Source: Caldifarciminota bacterium (GTDB taxonomy: Bacteria > Hydrothermota > Tepidihabitantia > SM23-42). From it: DNA of 32,611 nucleotides. The notes under the pieces are model-generated. The model was not told the DNA's origin. It saw nothing but the letters and a program-made list of their open reading frames with translations, and ran no database searches. The DNA lies in the NCBI GenBank assembly GCA_020343595.1, contig CP070802.1, forward strand, positions 77,377 to 109,987, given 5' to 3'. The translations under genes and the position numbers were made by a program. Of the stretch, positions 1-7,727 are shown piece by piece (the first letter of the stretch is position 1; each line of letters opens with the position of its first letter).

Positions 1-1
1 A

Positions 2-202
2 GGTTTGTTGATCGATGAAGTCGGTGATGACACATATGCTGTGAAGCGGTCGACGAACACGCAGGGTTATGGCGATTTTCGCCGGGAGTTCGGCAGTATA
101 GGTGTGCTCCTTGATATCAGGGGTGATGATTCCTACACAACCGGCGGCGACGCTGAATTTTGGGAAAAGGGCACGTACGGTATTGGTGCCGATTGGGAAT
201 AA
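2..202 (+). CDS. C-terminal end of a GDDxY-repeat protein (partial)
   Basis: The reading frame is open from the left edge to a TAA at 200-202, so only the last 66 residues are present. Two copies of a Gly-Asp-Asp-x-Tyr motif (GDDTY and GDDSY) lie about 30 residues apart in a Gly/Asp/aromatic-rich context. Short repeats of this kind occur in secreted or surface beta-repeat proteins of uncultured bacteria, but I cannot name a family. No start is visible; the TTG near base 5 is an internal codon. The secreted HEAT-repeat gene begins four bases after the stop, so the two are probably co-transcribed. Function unknown. Confidence 0.6.
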   Translation, partial: GLLIDEVGDDTYAVKRSTNTQGYGDFRREFGSIGVLLDIRGDDSYTTGGDAEFWEKGTYGIGADWE

Positions 203-206
203 AAGA

Positions 207-1082
207 ATGCCGGTTGTTTTTTTGATCGTTGTGTTGCTTTGCGAATCAGATCTTGAAGTGTTGTATGAGCAAGCAACGACAAGATTGGTCAGCTATCGGG
301 CAGTCAAGGACTCGGCAGTAGCTTTATTCGTCGAGCTCGGTCGAGATTCTTCAACAAGTGATTCAACGGTAGATTTTCTCGTTTCAAAATTTGATACGAA
401 GTCTTCAGTACAGCGCCATACGCTGAAGAACATCCTCGTCGAGATCGGTGATAAGGCGATTGACAGGATTGCAGCCCATGTTGACTATCGCGGCAGTGAA
501 ATGGAAGCACGTGCTCTAAAGCAATCCCTATGGGTACTGGGTGAGATCGGCGGTGAGCGGATAGTCGATCCAGCAGCAGGTTTTATCAGGGATACAGAGT
601 GGTCAGTGCGCTCCGGAGCATTCACGGCACTGGGCAAGTCGGGCTCAAGCAGGGCATTACCCTACGTGCGTGAAGGTTTGAGTGATACCGTTGCCCTGGT
701 GAGGAAATCAGCTTTTCACTCCTTGGCTCAGATAGCAACCGAGGGTGATGTGGCTTATCTGATTGATGGGCTCGATGATCCCTTCTATGGAGTTCGCTAC
801 GCCGCATTGTCTGGTCTCCGCAAGAGCGGCTGCGGTTGGTCATATCTGATACATGCCGGGATAGATGACTTGAACGATTTCTTCTACATGTCCTTGAAGA
901 CCGAGTGTGATACACTCCATGGATTTGCCGATTTGATCCGCTCGATGCCGCCGTCGGTCCGTAAGGCAGCGTATAGCAACTTTTCCCAGGAGGAAATGCG
1001 CGCCGCATTGGCAACGGAACTTCATCCTCTTCTCATCAATTACCTTATAAAGAGAATCGCGCAGATCGAAAACGTGGAGTAA
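207..1082 (+). CDS. Secreted HEAT-repeat protein
   Basis: The protein has 291 residues if translation starts at the ATG at 207, four bases after the upstream stop. That start puts a short hydrophobic signal sequence (MPVVFLIVVLLC) at the N-terminus; the frame extends further upstream only by running through the preceding gene. From about residue 30 to 235 there are successive helical pairs of HEAT/PBS-lyase type, with recurring patterns such as ALKQSLWVLGEIG, SVRSGAFTALGKSG and GVRYAALSGLRKSG. HEAT arrays are protein-binding scaffolds; no catalytic motif is visible. The location is probably periplasmic or surface. Its partner may be the repeat protein encoded just upstream, which is inference from proximity. 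Confidence 0.7.
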   Translation: MPVVFLIVVLLCESDLEVLYEQATTRLVSYRAVKDSAVALFVELGRDSSTSDSTVDFLVSKFDTKSSVQRHTLKNILVEIGDKAIDRIAAHVDYRGSEMEARALKQSLWVLGEIGGERIVDPAAGFIRDTEWSVRSGAFTALGKSGSSRALPYVREGLSDTVALVRKSAFHSLAQIATEGDVAYLIDGLDDPFYGVRYAALSGLRKSGCGWSYLIHAGIDDLNDFFYMSLKTECDTLHGFADLIRSMPPSVRKAAYSNFSQEEMRAALATELHPLLINYLIKRIAQIENVE

Positions 1083-1171
1083 TAACTTACGGCCGTGACC
1101 GTTGCTGTTCTGCTTCTTGCGGTAGAGCATCGTGCTCTTGGTTACGTTTAGCAGACAATCCCGCCAAAATA

Positions 1172-1199
1172 TTGACAAGTAATCAAATATGTGTAATAT
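1172..1199 (+). promoter_or_regulatory. Promoter of phzF-like gene, leaderless
   Basis: TTGACA at 1172-1177, a 16-base spacer and TAATAT at 1194-1199. The ATG follows after six bases (1206), so the transcript should start at or beside the start codon. No Shine-Dalgarno sequence is present. Upstream, AGAGCA/TGCTCT (1124-1138) can form a small hairpin that might end the preceding transcript, but the T-run is poor. Confidence 0.75.
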
Positions 1200-1205
1200 T
1201 TTTCC

Positions 1206-2129
1206 ATGCCTGGCTGGATCAAAGTAAAGAAATACAGTGTATTTACAGCTTTACCTTATGGTGGAAATCCAGCTTGGGTAGTACTTGCTCCCGAGGAAAT
1301 GACTGAGCAAGATATGCTAGCGTTAGCCTCGGACCTCAATCCGATTGCCGATACAGCATTTGTGTTTCCGGAAGCGACCGCCGAAGCAGACATGTCCTTG
1401 CGTTTTTTCAACGGGAAGAATGAAATCAACTTCTCGAGTCATGCTGCGATTGCAACTTATTTCGCACTCAGCGGAGAGGGTCTGTTAACATTGAAGGACC
1501 CGGAAACCATCATAAAACAGCGGACCAAGACCGGCATAAATTCAGTGGAATTGAGAGTCGAGGGAGAGAAGATAAAGCGAGCTGCGATCACGTTGGCTAA
1601 ACCGACGTACCTCGATCTTGAGATTAACGTGACACTGATTTCTCGATTTCTCGGGCTTGCTGCCGAGGAAATAACCGCGACTGCTCTGCCCATGGATGTC
1701 ATTTCAACCGGATTTTATGATCTGGTTATTCCTTTGCGTTCGCTGAAGGATATGCGAAACTTAAAACCCAACTTTTCTCTGATGGACAGCTACTGTGTTC
1801 GTCTCGGGATCAACGGCGTCATAGTATTCTGTCTTCAGAAATTTGATGTCGAGAGCACGGCCTTCATGCGCCACTTCACTCCGTCGGTCGGTGTCAATGA
1901 GAATCCAATCTCTGGGTTGGCCGCAGGTTCTCTCGGCTGCTATCTCATAAAACACCGACTGGTCGATGACACGAATTTCTCCCGTATGGTTATCGAACAG
2001 GGGCATCTACAGCAGAAACAAGGTAAGGTCTACGTCCATATCGAGACAACCCGGGGGCAGATATATCGGGTCAAGATCGGTGGCAACGCGGTGCTTACCT
2101 GCACAGGTTACATCATCACGCCATCGTAG
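1206..2129 (+). CDS. PhzF-family isomerase-like protein
   Basis: This 307-residue protein matches the PhzF fold, a two-lobed diaminopimelate-epimerase-like isomerase. The N-terminal signature VFTALPYGGNPAWVVL lies at about 11-27, and the second-lobe signature FTPSVGVNENPISGLAAGSLGCYL sits where the family has a GIPEDPATGSAA-like stretch. Several usually conserved positions differ. The catalytic Glu of the N-L-S-E-T-A-F motif is Asp49 here (ADTAF). The usual CGHAT is SSHAA, and the EDPxTG aspartate is Asn. Substrates vary widely in this family, so none can be assigned. The gene is a single unit with its own leaderless promoter, and the Rnf operon's promoter follows. Confidence 0.8.
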   Translation: MPGWIKVKKYSVFTALPYGGNPAWVVLAPEEMTEQDMLALASDLNPIADTAFVFPEATAEADMSLRFFNGKNEINFSSHAAIATYFALSGEGLLTLKDPETIIKQRTKTGINSVELRVEGEKIKRAAITLAKPTYLDLEINVTLISRFLGLAAEEITATALPMDVISTGFYDLVIPLRSLKDMRNLKPNFSLMDSYCVRLGINGVIVFCLQKFDVESTAFMRHFTPSVGVNENPISGLAAGSLGCYLIKHRLVDDTNFSRMVIEQGHLQQKQGKVYVHIETTRGQIYRVKIGGNAVLTCTGYIITPS

Positions 2130-2166
2130 TATAACTAGAAGACAACAGAATCTTAGATTGCTCTCC

Positions 2167-2194
2167 TTGACGAATCCGTAAATTTGGCTATACT
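2167..2194 (+). promoter_or_regulatory. Promoter of the rnf operon, leaderless
   Basis: TTGACG at 2167-2172, a 16-base spacer and TATACT at 2189-2194. Seven bases then lead to ATG 2202. An upstream in-frame TTG at 2184 lies inside the promoter and would not be transcribed, so ATG 2202 is taken as the rnfC start. Confidence 0.75.
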
Positions 2195-2201
2195 AAGTGC
2201 C

Positions 2202-3494
2202 ATGTTGTCTGGATTCGCAGGTGGCGTGCATCCTTCCGAGAACAAGGAAACCGGCGAATGCACGATCGAAGTGATGCCAGCGCCGAAGAAAGTCTATATT
2301 CCCTTTTCACAACATACCGGAAAGCCAGCCATACCTCTCGTAAAGAAGGGTGATGATGTAAAGATCGGCATGAAGATCGGCGAGGCTGATGGCCTCATAT
2401 CGGCCTCGGTTCACGCCAGCATTTCGGGCAAGGTCATTGACATCGTGGACCATCCGCATCCGGTGATCGGCTCCGCGTGCAGCTGTATCATCGAATCGTC
2501 CGATACAGAGGAGTGGGTCAAAGAGGTGAATGCTGAGCGGGACCCCGCCAGTCTGACGGGAAAGCAACTGGTTGATGTCATCAAAGAGGCTGGTATCGTG
2601 GGGCTGGGTGGTGCGGCTTTCCCGACCCATGTAAAATTATCTCCGCCCAAAGAGAAGCGCATCGATACACTGTTAATCAACGGCTGCGAGTGTGAGCCTG
2701 TTCTTACGGCCGATCACCGATTGATGCTCGAACATGCGGCTACGATTATCGAAGGCGCCAAGATATTCCAAAGAATACTGGATGTCCAGAATCTAATTTT
2801 CGCGATCGAAGATAATAAGAAGGACGCGGTCGCCACTTTCAAACAGGAAGGGGTCAGCGTTGCCGAATTGAAGACGAAATATCCTCAAGGCGCTGAGAAA
2901 CAATTGATCAAAGCAATACTGAAACGGGAAGTACCGAGGGGTGGACTTCCGATGGATGTTGGTTGTGTGGTTCATAATGTCGGGACCTGCCATGCAGCAC
3001 TGATCGCTGCAAAATACGGCAGGCCGCTAATTGACCGCGTGGTGACGGTTGCCGGCGATGGCGTGAAGGAAAGCAAGAATGTTCTCGTGCGCATCGGTAC
3101 ACCGGTGAAATCCGTGATTGATTTCTGTAATGGGTACGTGTCTCAACCCGAAAGAGTCATCCTCGGCGGACCGATGATGGGCATTGCTCAGTATTCTGAC
3201 GATGTACCGGTTATCAAAGGGACGTCAGGCATCCTCATCTGGAACAACGCTCGGATATCTGAAGAGGGACCTTGTGTGCGATGCGCGGCATGCGTTGACG
3301 CCTGTCCCATGGGATTGATGCCCACTGAGATATGTGGTTTTGTTAAGAACAAGAACATCGACATGGCCAATGCCTATGGTGTCCTCGATTGTATCGAATG
3401 TGGGTGTTGTGCCTATGAATGTCCGGCGGCGATCCCGCTCGTGCACTATTTCAAATACGGGAAGAGTGAGATATGGAGAAGGTCGAAGAAGTAA
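2202..3494 (+). CDS. rnfC: Rnf complex subunit C (ferredoxin:NAD+ oxidoreductase)
   Basis: RnfC is the NADH-binding, iron-sulfur peripheral subunit of the ion-translocating Rnf complex. The protein has 430 residues from ATG 2202. The N-terminal region carries the biotinyl-lipoyl-like RnfC domain. A Rossmann-like Complex-I 51-kDa domain follows, with the GLGGAAFPTHVKL motif around residue 130. Near the C-terminus are two 4Fe-4S motifs, CVRCAACVDACP from about residue 358 and CIECGCCAYECP from about 397. The length is typical of the shorter RnfC proteins that lack the Ala/Lys-rich tail of gammaproteobacteria. It is the first gene of C-D-G-E-A and overlaps rnfD by 22 bases. Confidence 0.95.
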   Translation: MLSGFAGGVHPSENKETGECTIEVMPAPKKVYIPFSQHTGKPAIPLVKKGDDVKIGMKIGEADGLISASVHASISGKVIDIVDHPHPVIGSACSCIIESSDTEEWVKEVNAERDPASLTGKQLVDVIKEAGIVGLGGAAFPTHVKLSPPKEKRIDTLLINGCECEPVLTADHRLMLEHAATIIEGAKIFQRILDVQNLIFAIEDNKKDAVATFKQEGVSVAELKTKYPQGAEKQLIKAILKREVPRGGLPMDVGCVVHNVGTCHAALIAAKYGRPLIDRVVTVAGDGVKESKNVLVRIGTPVKSVIDFCNGYVSQPERVILGGPMMGIAQYSDDVPVIKGTSGILIWNNARISEEGPCVRCAACVDACPMGLMPTEICGFVKNKNIDMANAYGVLDCIECGCCAYECPAAIPLVHYFKYGKSEIWRRSKK

Positions 3495-4492
3495 AGAAAT
3501 TGTTCGTTGTCTCAGCTTCACCCCACATCAGGTCGAAGCATAAAACGAGCACTGCGATGCGCATCGTCACGATTGCGCTCTTGCCGGCGCTCGTATATTC
3601 TGCATATCTCTACGGTCCGCGTGTGCTTTTGCTGACGCTTATCAGCATCCTGGCGGCCGTGGGCGCGGAAGCCATGCTTCAGAGGATGCTCGGAAAGAAG
3701 ATTTCGGTTGCCGACGGCAGTGCTGTTTTAACCGGTCTTCTCCTTGCGTACAACCTACCGCCGGGTGCACCTTGGTGGTTGCCGGCGGTCGGAAGCGCAT
3801 TTGCAATAATCTTTGCCAAACAGCTCTTCGGCGGTCTGGGCTACAATTTCATCAACCCGGCACTTGCTGGCCGTGCGTTCCTGATGGCGTCATGGCCTTC
3901 ATTGATGACCAAGGAGTGGTTGGCTCCGGTCGGCGGGACCCTTTCTGGTATCGATGGTATAACCGCGGCGACGCCGCTCAGTCTGCTGAAGAATCCTGCC
4001 AACTACGGCGATCCTCAGATCATCGTCAGGCAACTAAACGATTTCGAGACGATCCGTAATCTCTTCTTTGGCAATATCGGTGGTTGCATTGGTGAGACCT
4101 CGGTTCTTTTCCTCTTGCTTGGTGGATTGGCCCTACTTGTCTTGAAAATCATAGATTACCGTATTGTCGTTGGATATCTCGGCAGTTTCGCGTTGCTTGC
4201 CTGGTTACTGCCGACGCCGGGCAGTGTGCTATTCCATCTATTCAGTGGCGGCCTCGTCCTTGGTGCTTTTTTTATGGCAACCGACTGGGTGACCTCACCG
4301 ATTACCAGGAAAGGCCGGTGGGTTTTCGGCATCGGCTGTGGTGTCATTACAATTATCATAAGACTCTGGGGTGGCTATCCAGAAGGTGTTTCGTATTCGA
4401 TCCTGCTCATGAATGTCTTCACGCCTTTGATCGATAGGTTGACGAAAGAACGTATTTTCGGTGAGCAGAAGAGAAAAGGAGCAAAGAAATGA
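3473..4492 (+). CDS. rnfD: Rnf complex subunit D (membrane, FMN-bearing)
   Basis: The 339-residue polytopic membrane protein belongs to the NqrB/RnfD family. It has several hydrophobic segments starting at about residue 28, and the family signature GLGYNFINPALAGRAFLMASWP at about 121-142. The conserved Thr that is normally flavinylated in RnfD lies in ITAATPL, at about residue 167. RnfD carries covalent FMN and forms part of the ion-conducting core. The ATG at 3473 lies inside the end of rnfC, so translation is probably coupled. The stop overlaps the rnfG start (ATGA). Confidence 0.95.
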   Translation: MEKVEEVKKLFVVSASPHIRSKHKTSTAMRIVTIALLPALVYSAYLYGPRVLLLTLISILAAVGAEAMLQRMLGKKISVADGSAVLTGLLLAYNLPPGAPWWLPAVGSAFAIIFAKQLFGGLGYNFINPALAGRAFLMASWPSLMTKEWLAPVGGTLSGIDGITAATPLSLLKNPANYGDPQIIVRQLNDFETIRNLFFGNIGGCIGETSVLFLLLGGLALLVLKIIDYRIVVGYLGSFALLAWLLPTPGSVLFHLFSGGLVLGAFFMATDWVTSPITRKGRWVFGIGCGVITIIIRLWGGYPEGVSYSILLMNVFTPLIDRLTKERIFGEQKRKGAKK

Positions 4493-5385
4493 CCAGCATA
4501 CGGCAGATGATCATAACTCTTTTCATTGTCGCTGTCACCTGCGCAGTTGTCCTGTCGTTCGTCTATGCATTTACGGAGCCGCGAATCGCCGAGACACAGG
4601 CACAGTTGACCTTGAGCGGTCTCGAAGAGGTGATAACGGCTTATGAATACAAGAAGATCATTCCTGATACACTATGGCAGGCGGTTGATTCCTCAGGTGA
4701 AAATGTCGGTGTAGTATTCCGCGTTTTTCCCCAGGGTTATGCCGGTCCGATCCCGATCACCGTGGGTCTTGATAATAATGGAAAGATTACCGGGATCAGA
4801 GTTGCGAGTGCCGCCGAGGGTCTTGCCGAAACGCCCGGGCTTGGCGCGAAGATCACACAGCCCGGGTTCACCGAGCAGTTCAAGGGAATGACGGCGGCCG
4901 ATGTTGCCCTCGAACAGGAAGGTGGTTCTATCGAGGCAATAACGGCGGCAACGATATCATCACGAGCAGTTGCGTCGGGGGTCAAAAAGGGGATCGAAAT
5001 GTATGGTGCATGCTTAATACCATCGTGCGATCCACATATGGTGTTTGCTGAAGCGGAGAGGTTCGTTGAGGTGATCAAAGACACACTCTGGAAAGCGGTG
5101 CGTGGAGCGGACACCTTGGGTATAGTATTCGTTGGTGTCGTAGAGGGCTATCTCGATGATATCAAATTCATGGTTGGATACAATATGGAAAAGATCATTA
5201 CCGGCGTCGCCATTCTCCATTCGCAGGAAACCGAAGGCATTGGTGAGGTGATACGTGACGGCGAATTCCTCGACAAGTTCAGGAGCGGAATTCCCGAAGC
5301 GGTGAGTGGTGCGACGATATCGACCAAAGCGTTGATCAACGGTGTAACAAGCGGTCTCGAGCGGTTCAAGGAATACGTAGAATGA
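4489..5385 (+). CDS. rnfG: Rnf complex subunit G with two tandem FMN-binding domains
   Basis: RnfG is a membrane-anchored, periplasm-facing flavoprotein subunit of Rnf. This one has 298 residues, about 100 longer than usual (around 200). An N-terminal membrane segment at about 8-28 is followed by an FMN-binding domain ending in ITAATISS, with the expected flavin-attachment Thr at 155. A second, homologous domain follows. It repeats DTLWxAV, GIVF, GY and KIITGV in the same order and ends in VSGATIST, with Thr276. The two attachment sites are 121 residues apart, which indicates an internal tandem duplication. Both threonines are kept, so two covalent FMN groups are possible. The start overlaps the rnfD stop, and the end overlaps rnfE by four bases. 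Confidence 0.92.
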   Translation: MTSIRQMIITLFIVAVTCAVVLSFVYAFTEPRIAETQAQLTLSGLEEVITAYEYKKIIPDTLWQAVDSSGENVGVVFRVFPQGYAGPIPITVGLDNNGKITGIRVASAAEGLAETPGLGAKITQPGFTEQFKGMTAADVALEQEGGSIEAITAATISSRAVASGVKKGIEMYGACLIPSCDPHMVFAEAERFVEVIKDTLWKAVRGADTLGIVFVGVVEGYLDDIKFMVGYNMEKIITGVAILHSQETEGIGEVIRDGEFLDKFRSGIPEAVSGATISTKALINGVTSGLERFKEYVE

Positions 5386-5981
5386 GCAGACTGAGCATCT
5401 TCACGCGCGGTTTGATCAAGGACAATGCGGTTTTTGTCCTGATGATCGGCCTGTGTCCGGCACTGGCTACATCGAGCACCGTGCGCGATGGGTTCGGTAT
5501 GGGTCTTGCCGCGACTTTCGTGGTCGTATGCTCTAATCTGCTGATCTCGATCCTGAGGAAGAACATCCCGAATGAGGTAAGGATCCCGATATTCATTCTG
5601 ATCATTTCGACTTTCGTGACGATCATCGATTACATGATGCAGGCCTTTCAGCCTGAACTCTACCGCGCGCTCGGCGTCTTCGTTCCGCTCATCGTCGTGA
5701 ACTGTATGATTCTGGGCCGGGCAGAGGCATTTGCTTCGAAGCGATCGGTTTTAGACTCGGTGCTCGATGGCCTTGGGACCGGTCTGGGGTTCACCCTTGC
5801 CTTGACCATAATGGGAACGATCCGTGAGATATTGGGTAATGGTACTTTTCTCGGCATGACCGTGTTCGGTGAGGCATTTAAGAATTCACCGGTCATCTTC
5901 ATGATCATGTCGCCCGGGGCGTTTCTTGTGATCGGTATTTTGAAAGCATTGATAAACAAGTACGTTAAGAAGGAGTTATGA
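5382..5981 (+). CDS. rnfE: Rnf complex subunit E (membrane)
   Basis: The 199-residue polytopic protein is of the RnfA/RnfE/NqrD/NqrE family. It carries the typical N-terminal NAVFVLMIGLCPALATSS stretch and the half-membrane-helix region used to bind the intramembrane iron-sulfur centre with RnfA. The length matches the family. The start ATG 5382 overlaps the rnfG stop, and the TGA at 5979-5981 overlaps the rnfA start. Together with RnfA it forms the pseudo-symmetric core of the complex in the cytoplasmic membrane. Confidence 0.94.
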   Translation: MSRLSIFTRGLIKDNAVFVLMIGLCPALATSSTVRDGFGMGLAATFVVVCSNLLISILRKNIPNEVRIPIFILIISTFVTIIDYMMQAFQPELYRALGVFVPLIVVNCMILGRAEAFASKRSVLDSVLDGLGTGLGFTLALTIMGTIREILGNGTFLGMTVFGEAFKNSPVIFMIMSPGAFLVIGILKALINKYVKKEL

Positions 5982-6565
5982 TGAAGAGCCCGGCACTCAT
6001 ATTCCTCGGCGCATTCCTTGTGAATAACATCGTGCTGATGCGTTTTCTCGGTTTGTGTCCATTCTTTGGTGTCTCAAGCACCGTGGAAACCGCGACCGGG
6101 ATGGGCATGGCTGTTATATTCGTGATGACCCTTGCTGCCTGGATAACCTGGGTCGTTTTCAATGCGGTCCTATTGCCTCTGAATCTTGTCTTCCTGCGCA
6201 CGGCGGTCTTCATTTTGACCATCGCGTCTCTCGTCCAGCTGGTTGAAATGTTTCTCAAAAAATCTTACCGGGCATTGTATAACGCGCTCGGAATATATCT
6301 ACCTCTGATCACCACGAACTGCGCAATACTCGGTGTAACATTTCTCAATATCGACAACAAATTCAGTTTCATCGACGGCACGGTTTTCGCGATCGGGACC
6401 GGTGTCGGTTTTACCCTGGTCATCATCACCTTTGCCGCGATTCGCGAGCGGCTAGATCTGGCGCCGATCAACCCATCGCTCAGAGGTTATCCGATATCAT
6501 TCATTGCCGCGAGCCTGATGGCGCTTGCCTTTCTCGGCTTCAGCGGCCTCTTCGGTCTGACCTGA
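5978..6565 (+). CDS. rnfA: Rnf complex subunit A (membrane)
   Basis: The protein has 195 residues, or 194 if the second of two adjacent ATGs (5981) is used. The AGGAG at 5971-5975 is better spaced for the second. The sequence FLVNNIVLMRFLGLCPFFGVSS near the N-terminus and CAILGV around residue 105 are typical of RnfA, including the Cys that helps bind the intramembrane cluster. This is the last rnf gene here. In C-D-G-E-A-B type operons rnfB would follow, but the next 148 bases hold no ferredoxin-like gene and then an unrelated regulator begins. Any RnfB would have to be encoded elsewhere. Confidence 0.95.
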   Translation: MMKSPALIFLGAFLVNNIVLMRFLGLCPFFGVSSTVETATGMGMAVIFVMTLAAWITWVVFNAVLLPLNLVFLRTAVFILTIASLVQLVEMFLKKSYRALYNALGIYLPLITTNCAILGVTFLNIDNKFSFIDGTVFAIGTGVGFTLVIITFAAIRERLDLAPINPSLRGYPISFIAASLMALAFLGFSGLFGLT

Positions 6566-6654
6566 GCAGGCCTTTCAACTTTTCGTTACCTCAAATCAAA
6601 TGGCTGCAGAGTGTAGTATTTTAATTGCATCCGGCGTCCATTCGAAAAATCCAT

Positions 6655-6680
6655 ACTCTGGTAATTACCAGAATACCAGA
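6655..6680. promoter_or_regulatory. Operator-like repeat, copy 1 (upstream of the regulator)
   Basis: A 26-base sequence contains the perfect palindrome CTGGTAATTACCAG (6658-6671), followed by a third half-site, TACCAG (6674-6679), eight bases on. It abuts the -35 box of the regulator gene (6681). The same 26 bases recur exactly at 7029-7054. It is probably a binding site for the adjacent winged-helix regulator (autoregulation). Confidence 0.7.
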
Positions 6681-6708
6681 TTGACATGGTTTGAGATAGT
6701 GGTATAAT
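6681..6708 (+). promoter_or_regulatory. Promoter of the ArsR-like regulator, leaderless
   Basis: TTGACA at 6681-6686, a 16-base spacer and TATAAT at 6703-6708, a perfect match to both consensus boxes. ATG 6714 follows after five bases, with no ribosome-binding site. The operator-like repeat touches the -35 box. Confidence 0.85.
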
Positions 6709-6713
6709 GCAAT

Positions 6714-7022
6714 ATGCGAAGGAAGATGCCCGAGACTCACTATCGCGCCTCGCGATTTTGTAGGGTGTTGGGAAATCCGACGGCATACGAGATCTTGAAA
6801 ATACTGTCGAAGTCGAATAAGACACCTACCGATCTGTCGAAAGACATCGGTCTTTCCTTGAAGACGATATCGGAAACGCTGCGAAATCTGAGACAGATCA
6901 ATCTGGTGAGGTACACGACAGAGCAAAATCGGAAGATCTATTTTCTTAAAGACAGGTCTTTGCTTAACGCTCTGCAGCGTATCGAACAGTACGTTGAAAA
7001 AATGAGGGTAAAAAAATGGTAG
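6714..7022 (+). CDS. ArsR-type winged-helix transcriptional regulator
   Basis: The 102-residue protein contains one ArsR/MarR-like winged helix-turn-helix. FCRVLGNPTAYEILKILSKSNKTPTDLSKDIGLSLKTISETLRNLRQINLV covers helices 1-4, with the recognition helix at about residues 48-58. The wing, RYTTEQNRKIYFL, follows. No Cys-based metal site of the classical ArsR ELCVCD type is seen; only one Cys is present, near residue 17. The effector is therefore unknown. The gene is leaderless and sits between two identical palindromic repeats, which suggests autoregulation and control of the nitroreductase downstream. Confidence 0.85.
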   Translation: MRRKMPETHYRASRFCRVLGNPTAYEILKILSKSNKTPTDLSKDIGLSLKTISETLRNLRQINLVRYTTEQNRKIYFLKDRSLLNALQRIEQYVEKMRVKKW

Positions 7023-7028
7023 TCCGTT

Positions 7029-7054
7029 ACTCTGGTAATTACCAGAATACCAGA
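7029..7054. promoter_or_regulatory. Operator-like repeat, copy 2 (upstream of the nitroreductase)
   Basis: This is an exact copy of the 26-base repeat at 6655-6680, with palindrome CTGGTAATTACCAG at 7032-7045 and the extra half-site TACCAG at 7048-7053. It begins seven bases after the regulator's stop and lies 64 bases before the nitroreductase ATG. Unlike copy 1, no convincing -35/-10 pair follows, so its effect on the downstream gene is unclear. Confidence 0.65.
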
Positions 7055-7118
7055 CTTCTGCGTATGGTTAATAGGCAAGAAATTGCACATAGATGCAAGC
7101 ATCTTCCGGGGGATATGC

Positions 7119-7688
7119 ATGGATGTATTTAAGGCGATAAAATGGCGCCGCAGTGTGCGTAGGTTTTCCTCGCAGAAGGTCGAGCGGGACAAAATCATCC
7201 AGATACTCGAAGCGGCTCGGCTCGCACCGTCATCAAGCAACCGTCAGGCATGGCATTTCGTCGTCGTAGATGATCCCTCGATAATCAAGCAGATACCAGA
7301 TACCGTCCCGACTGGTACACGGCGGATAGTCAGTTTCATCAAAGAAGCGCCCCTCGTTATTGTCGGTTGCTACAGCAAGGCGCTTACCCATTACGTAGCA
7401 CAGCTGGCCGGGCATGAGAATCATCTTGTCGATGTATCGATCGCCATGACCCATATGACACTTGCCGCGACCGAACTGGGTATTGGCTCTTGTTGGGTTG
7501 GTTGGTATGGTGAATCTAAATTGCGTACTCTTTTGGAATTACCGCGAAAATTCAGAGTCGTCGCGCTGCTCGTATTGGGATACCCTGCCGAGCGATCAAC
7601 AAAGGAAGCGATCGCGGGTATACCTGCCAGGCCGCGTAAGCCATTGGAAGAGATCGTATCATATAACAAATTCGGCGAACGCTATTGA
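7119..7688 (+). CDS. Nitroreductase-family FMN oxidoreductase
   Basis: Starting at ATG 7119, which is preceded by a GGGGGA ribosome-binding-like stretch, the protein has 189 residues. The family pattern is clear: the N-terminal IKWRRSVRRFSSQKV (Arg residues that bind FMN phosphate), APSSSNRQAWHFVVV at about 37-51, and IGSCWVGWYGE in the middle. The C-terminus has LLVLGYPAE. Such proteins use FMN and NAD(P)H to reduce nitro compounds, quinones or enones; the substrate cannot be predicted. A TTG-initiated extension to 7083 is possible but less likely. It follows the ArsR-like gene and the second operator copy, so it is probably its regulated target. Confidence 0.85.
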   Translation: MDVFKAIKWRRSVRRFSSQKVERDKIIQILEAARLAPSSSNRQAWHFVVVDDPSIIKQIPDTVPTGTRRIVSFIKEAPLVIVGCYSKALTHYVAQLAGHENHLVDVSIAMTHMTLAATELGIGSCWVGWYGESKLRTLLELPRKFRVVALLVLGYPAERSTKEAIAGIPARPRKPLEEIVSYNKFGERY

Positions 7689-7727
7689 TTTCACACCACA
7701 GGACGATCAGTCAACTTTAACCGAAGT

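Noticed and set aside
622-1014. 130-codon minus-strand frame inside the HEAT-repeat gene
   Set aside because: It is an Arg/His/Ser-rich shadow of the repeat codons without start signals.
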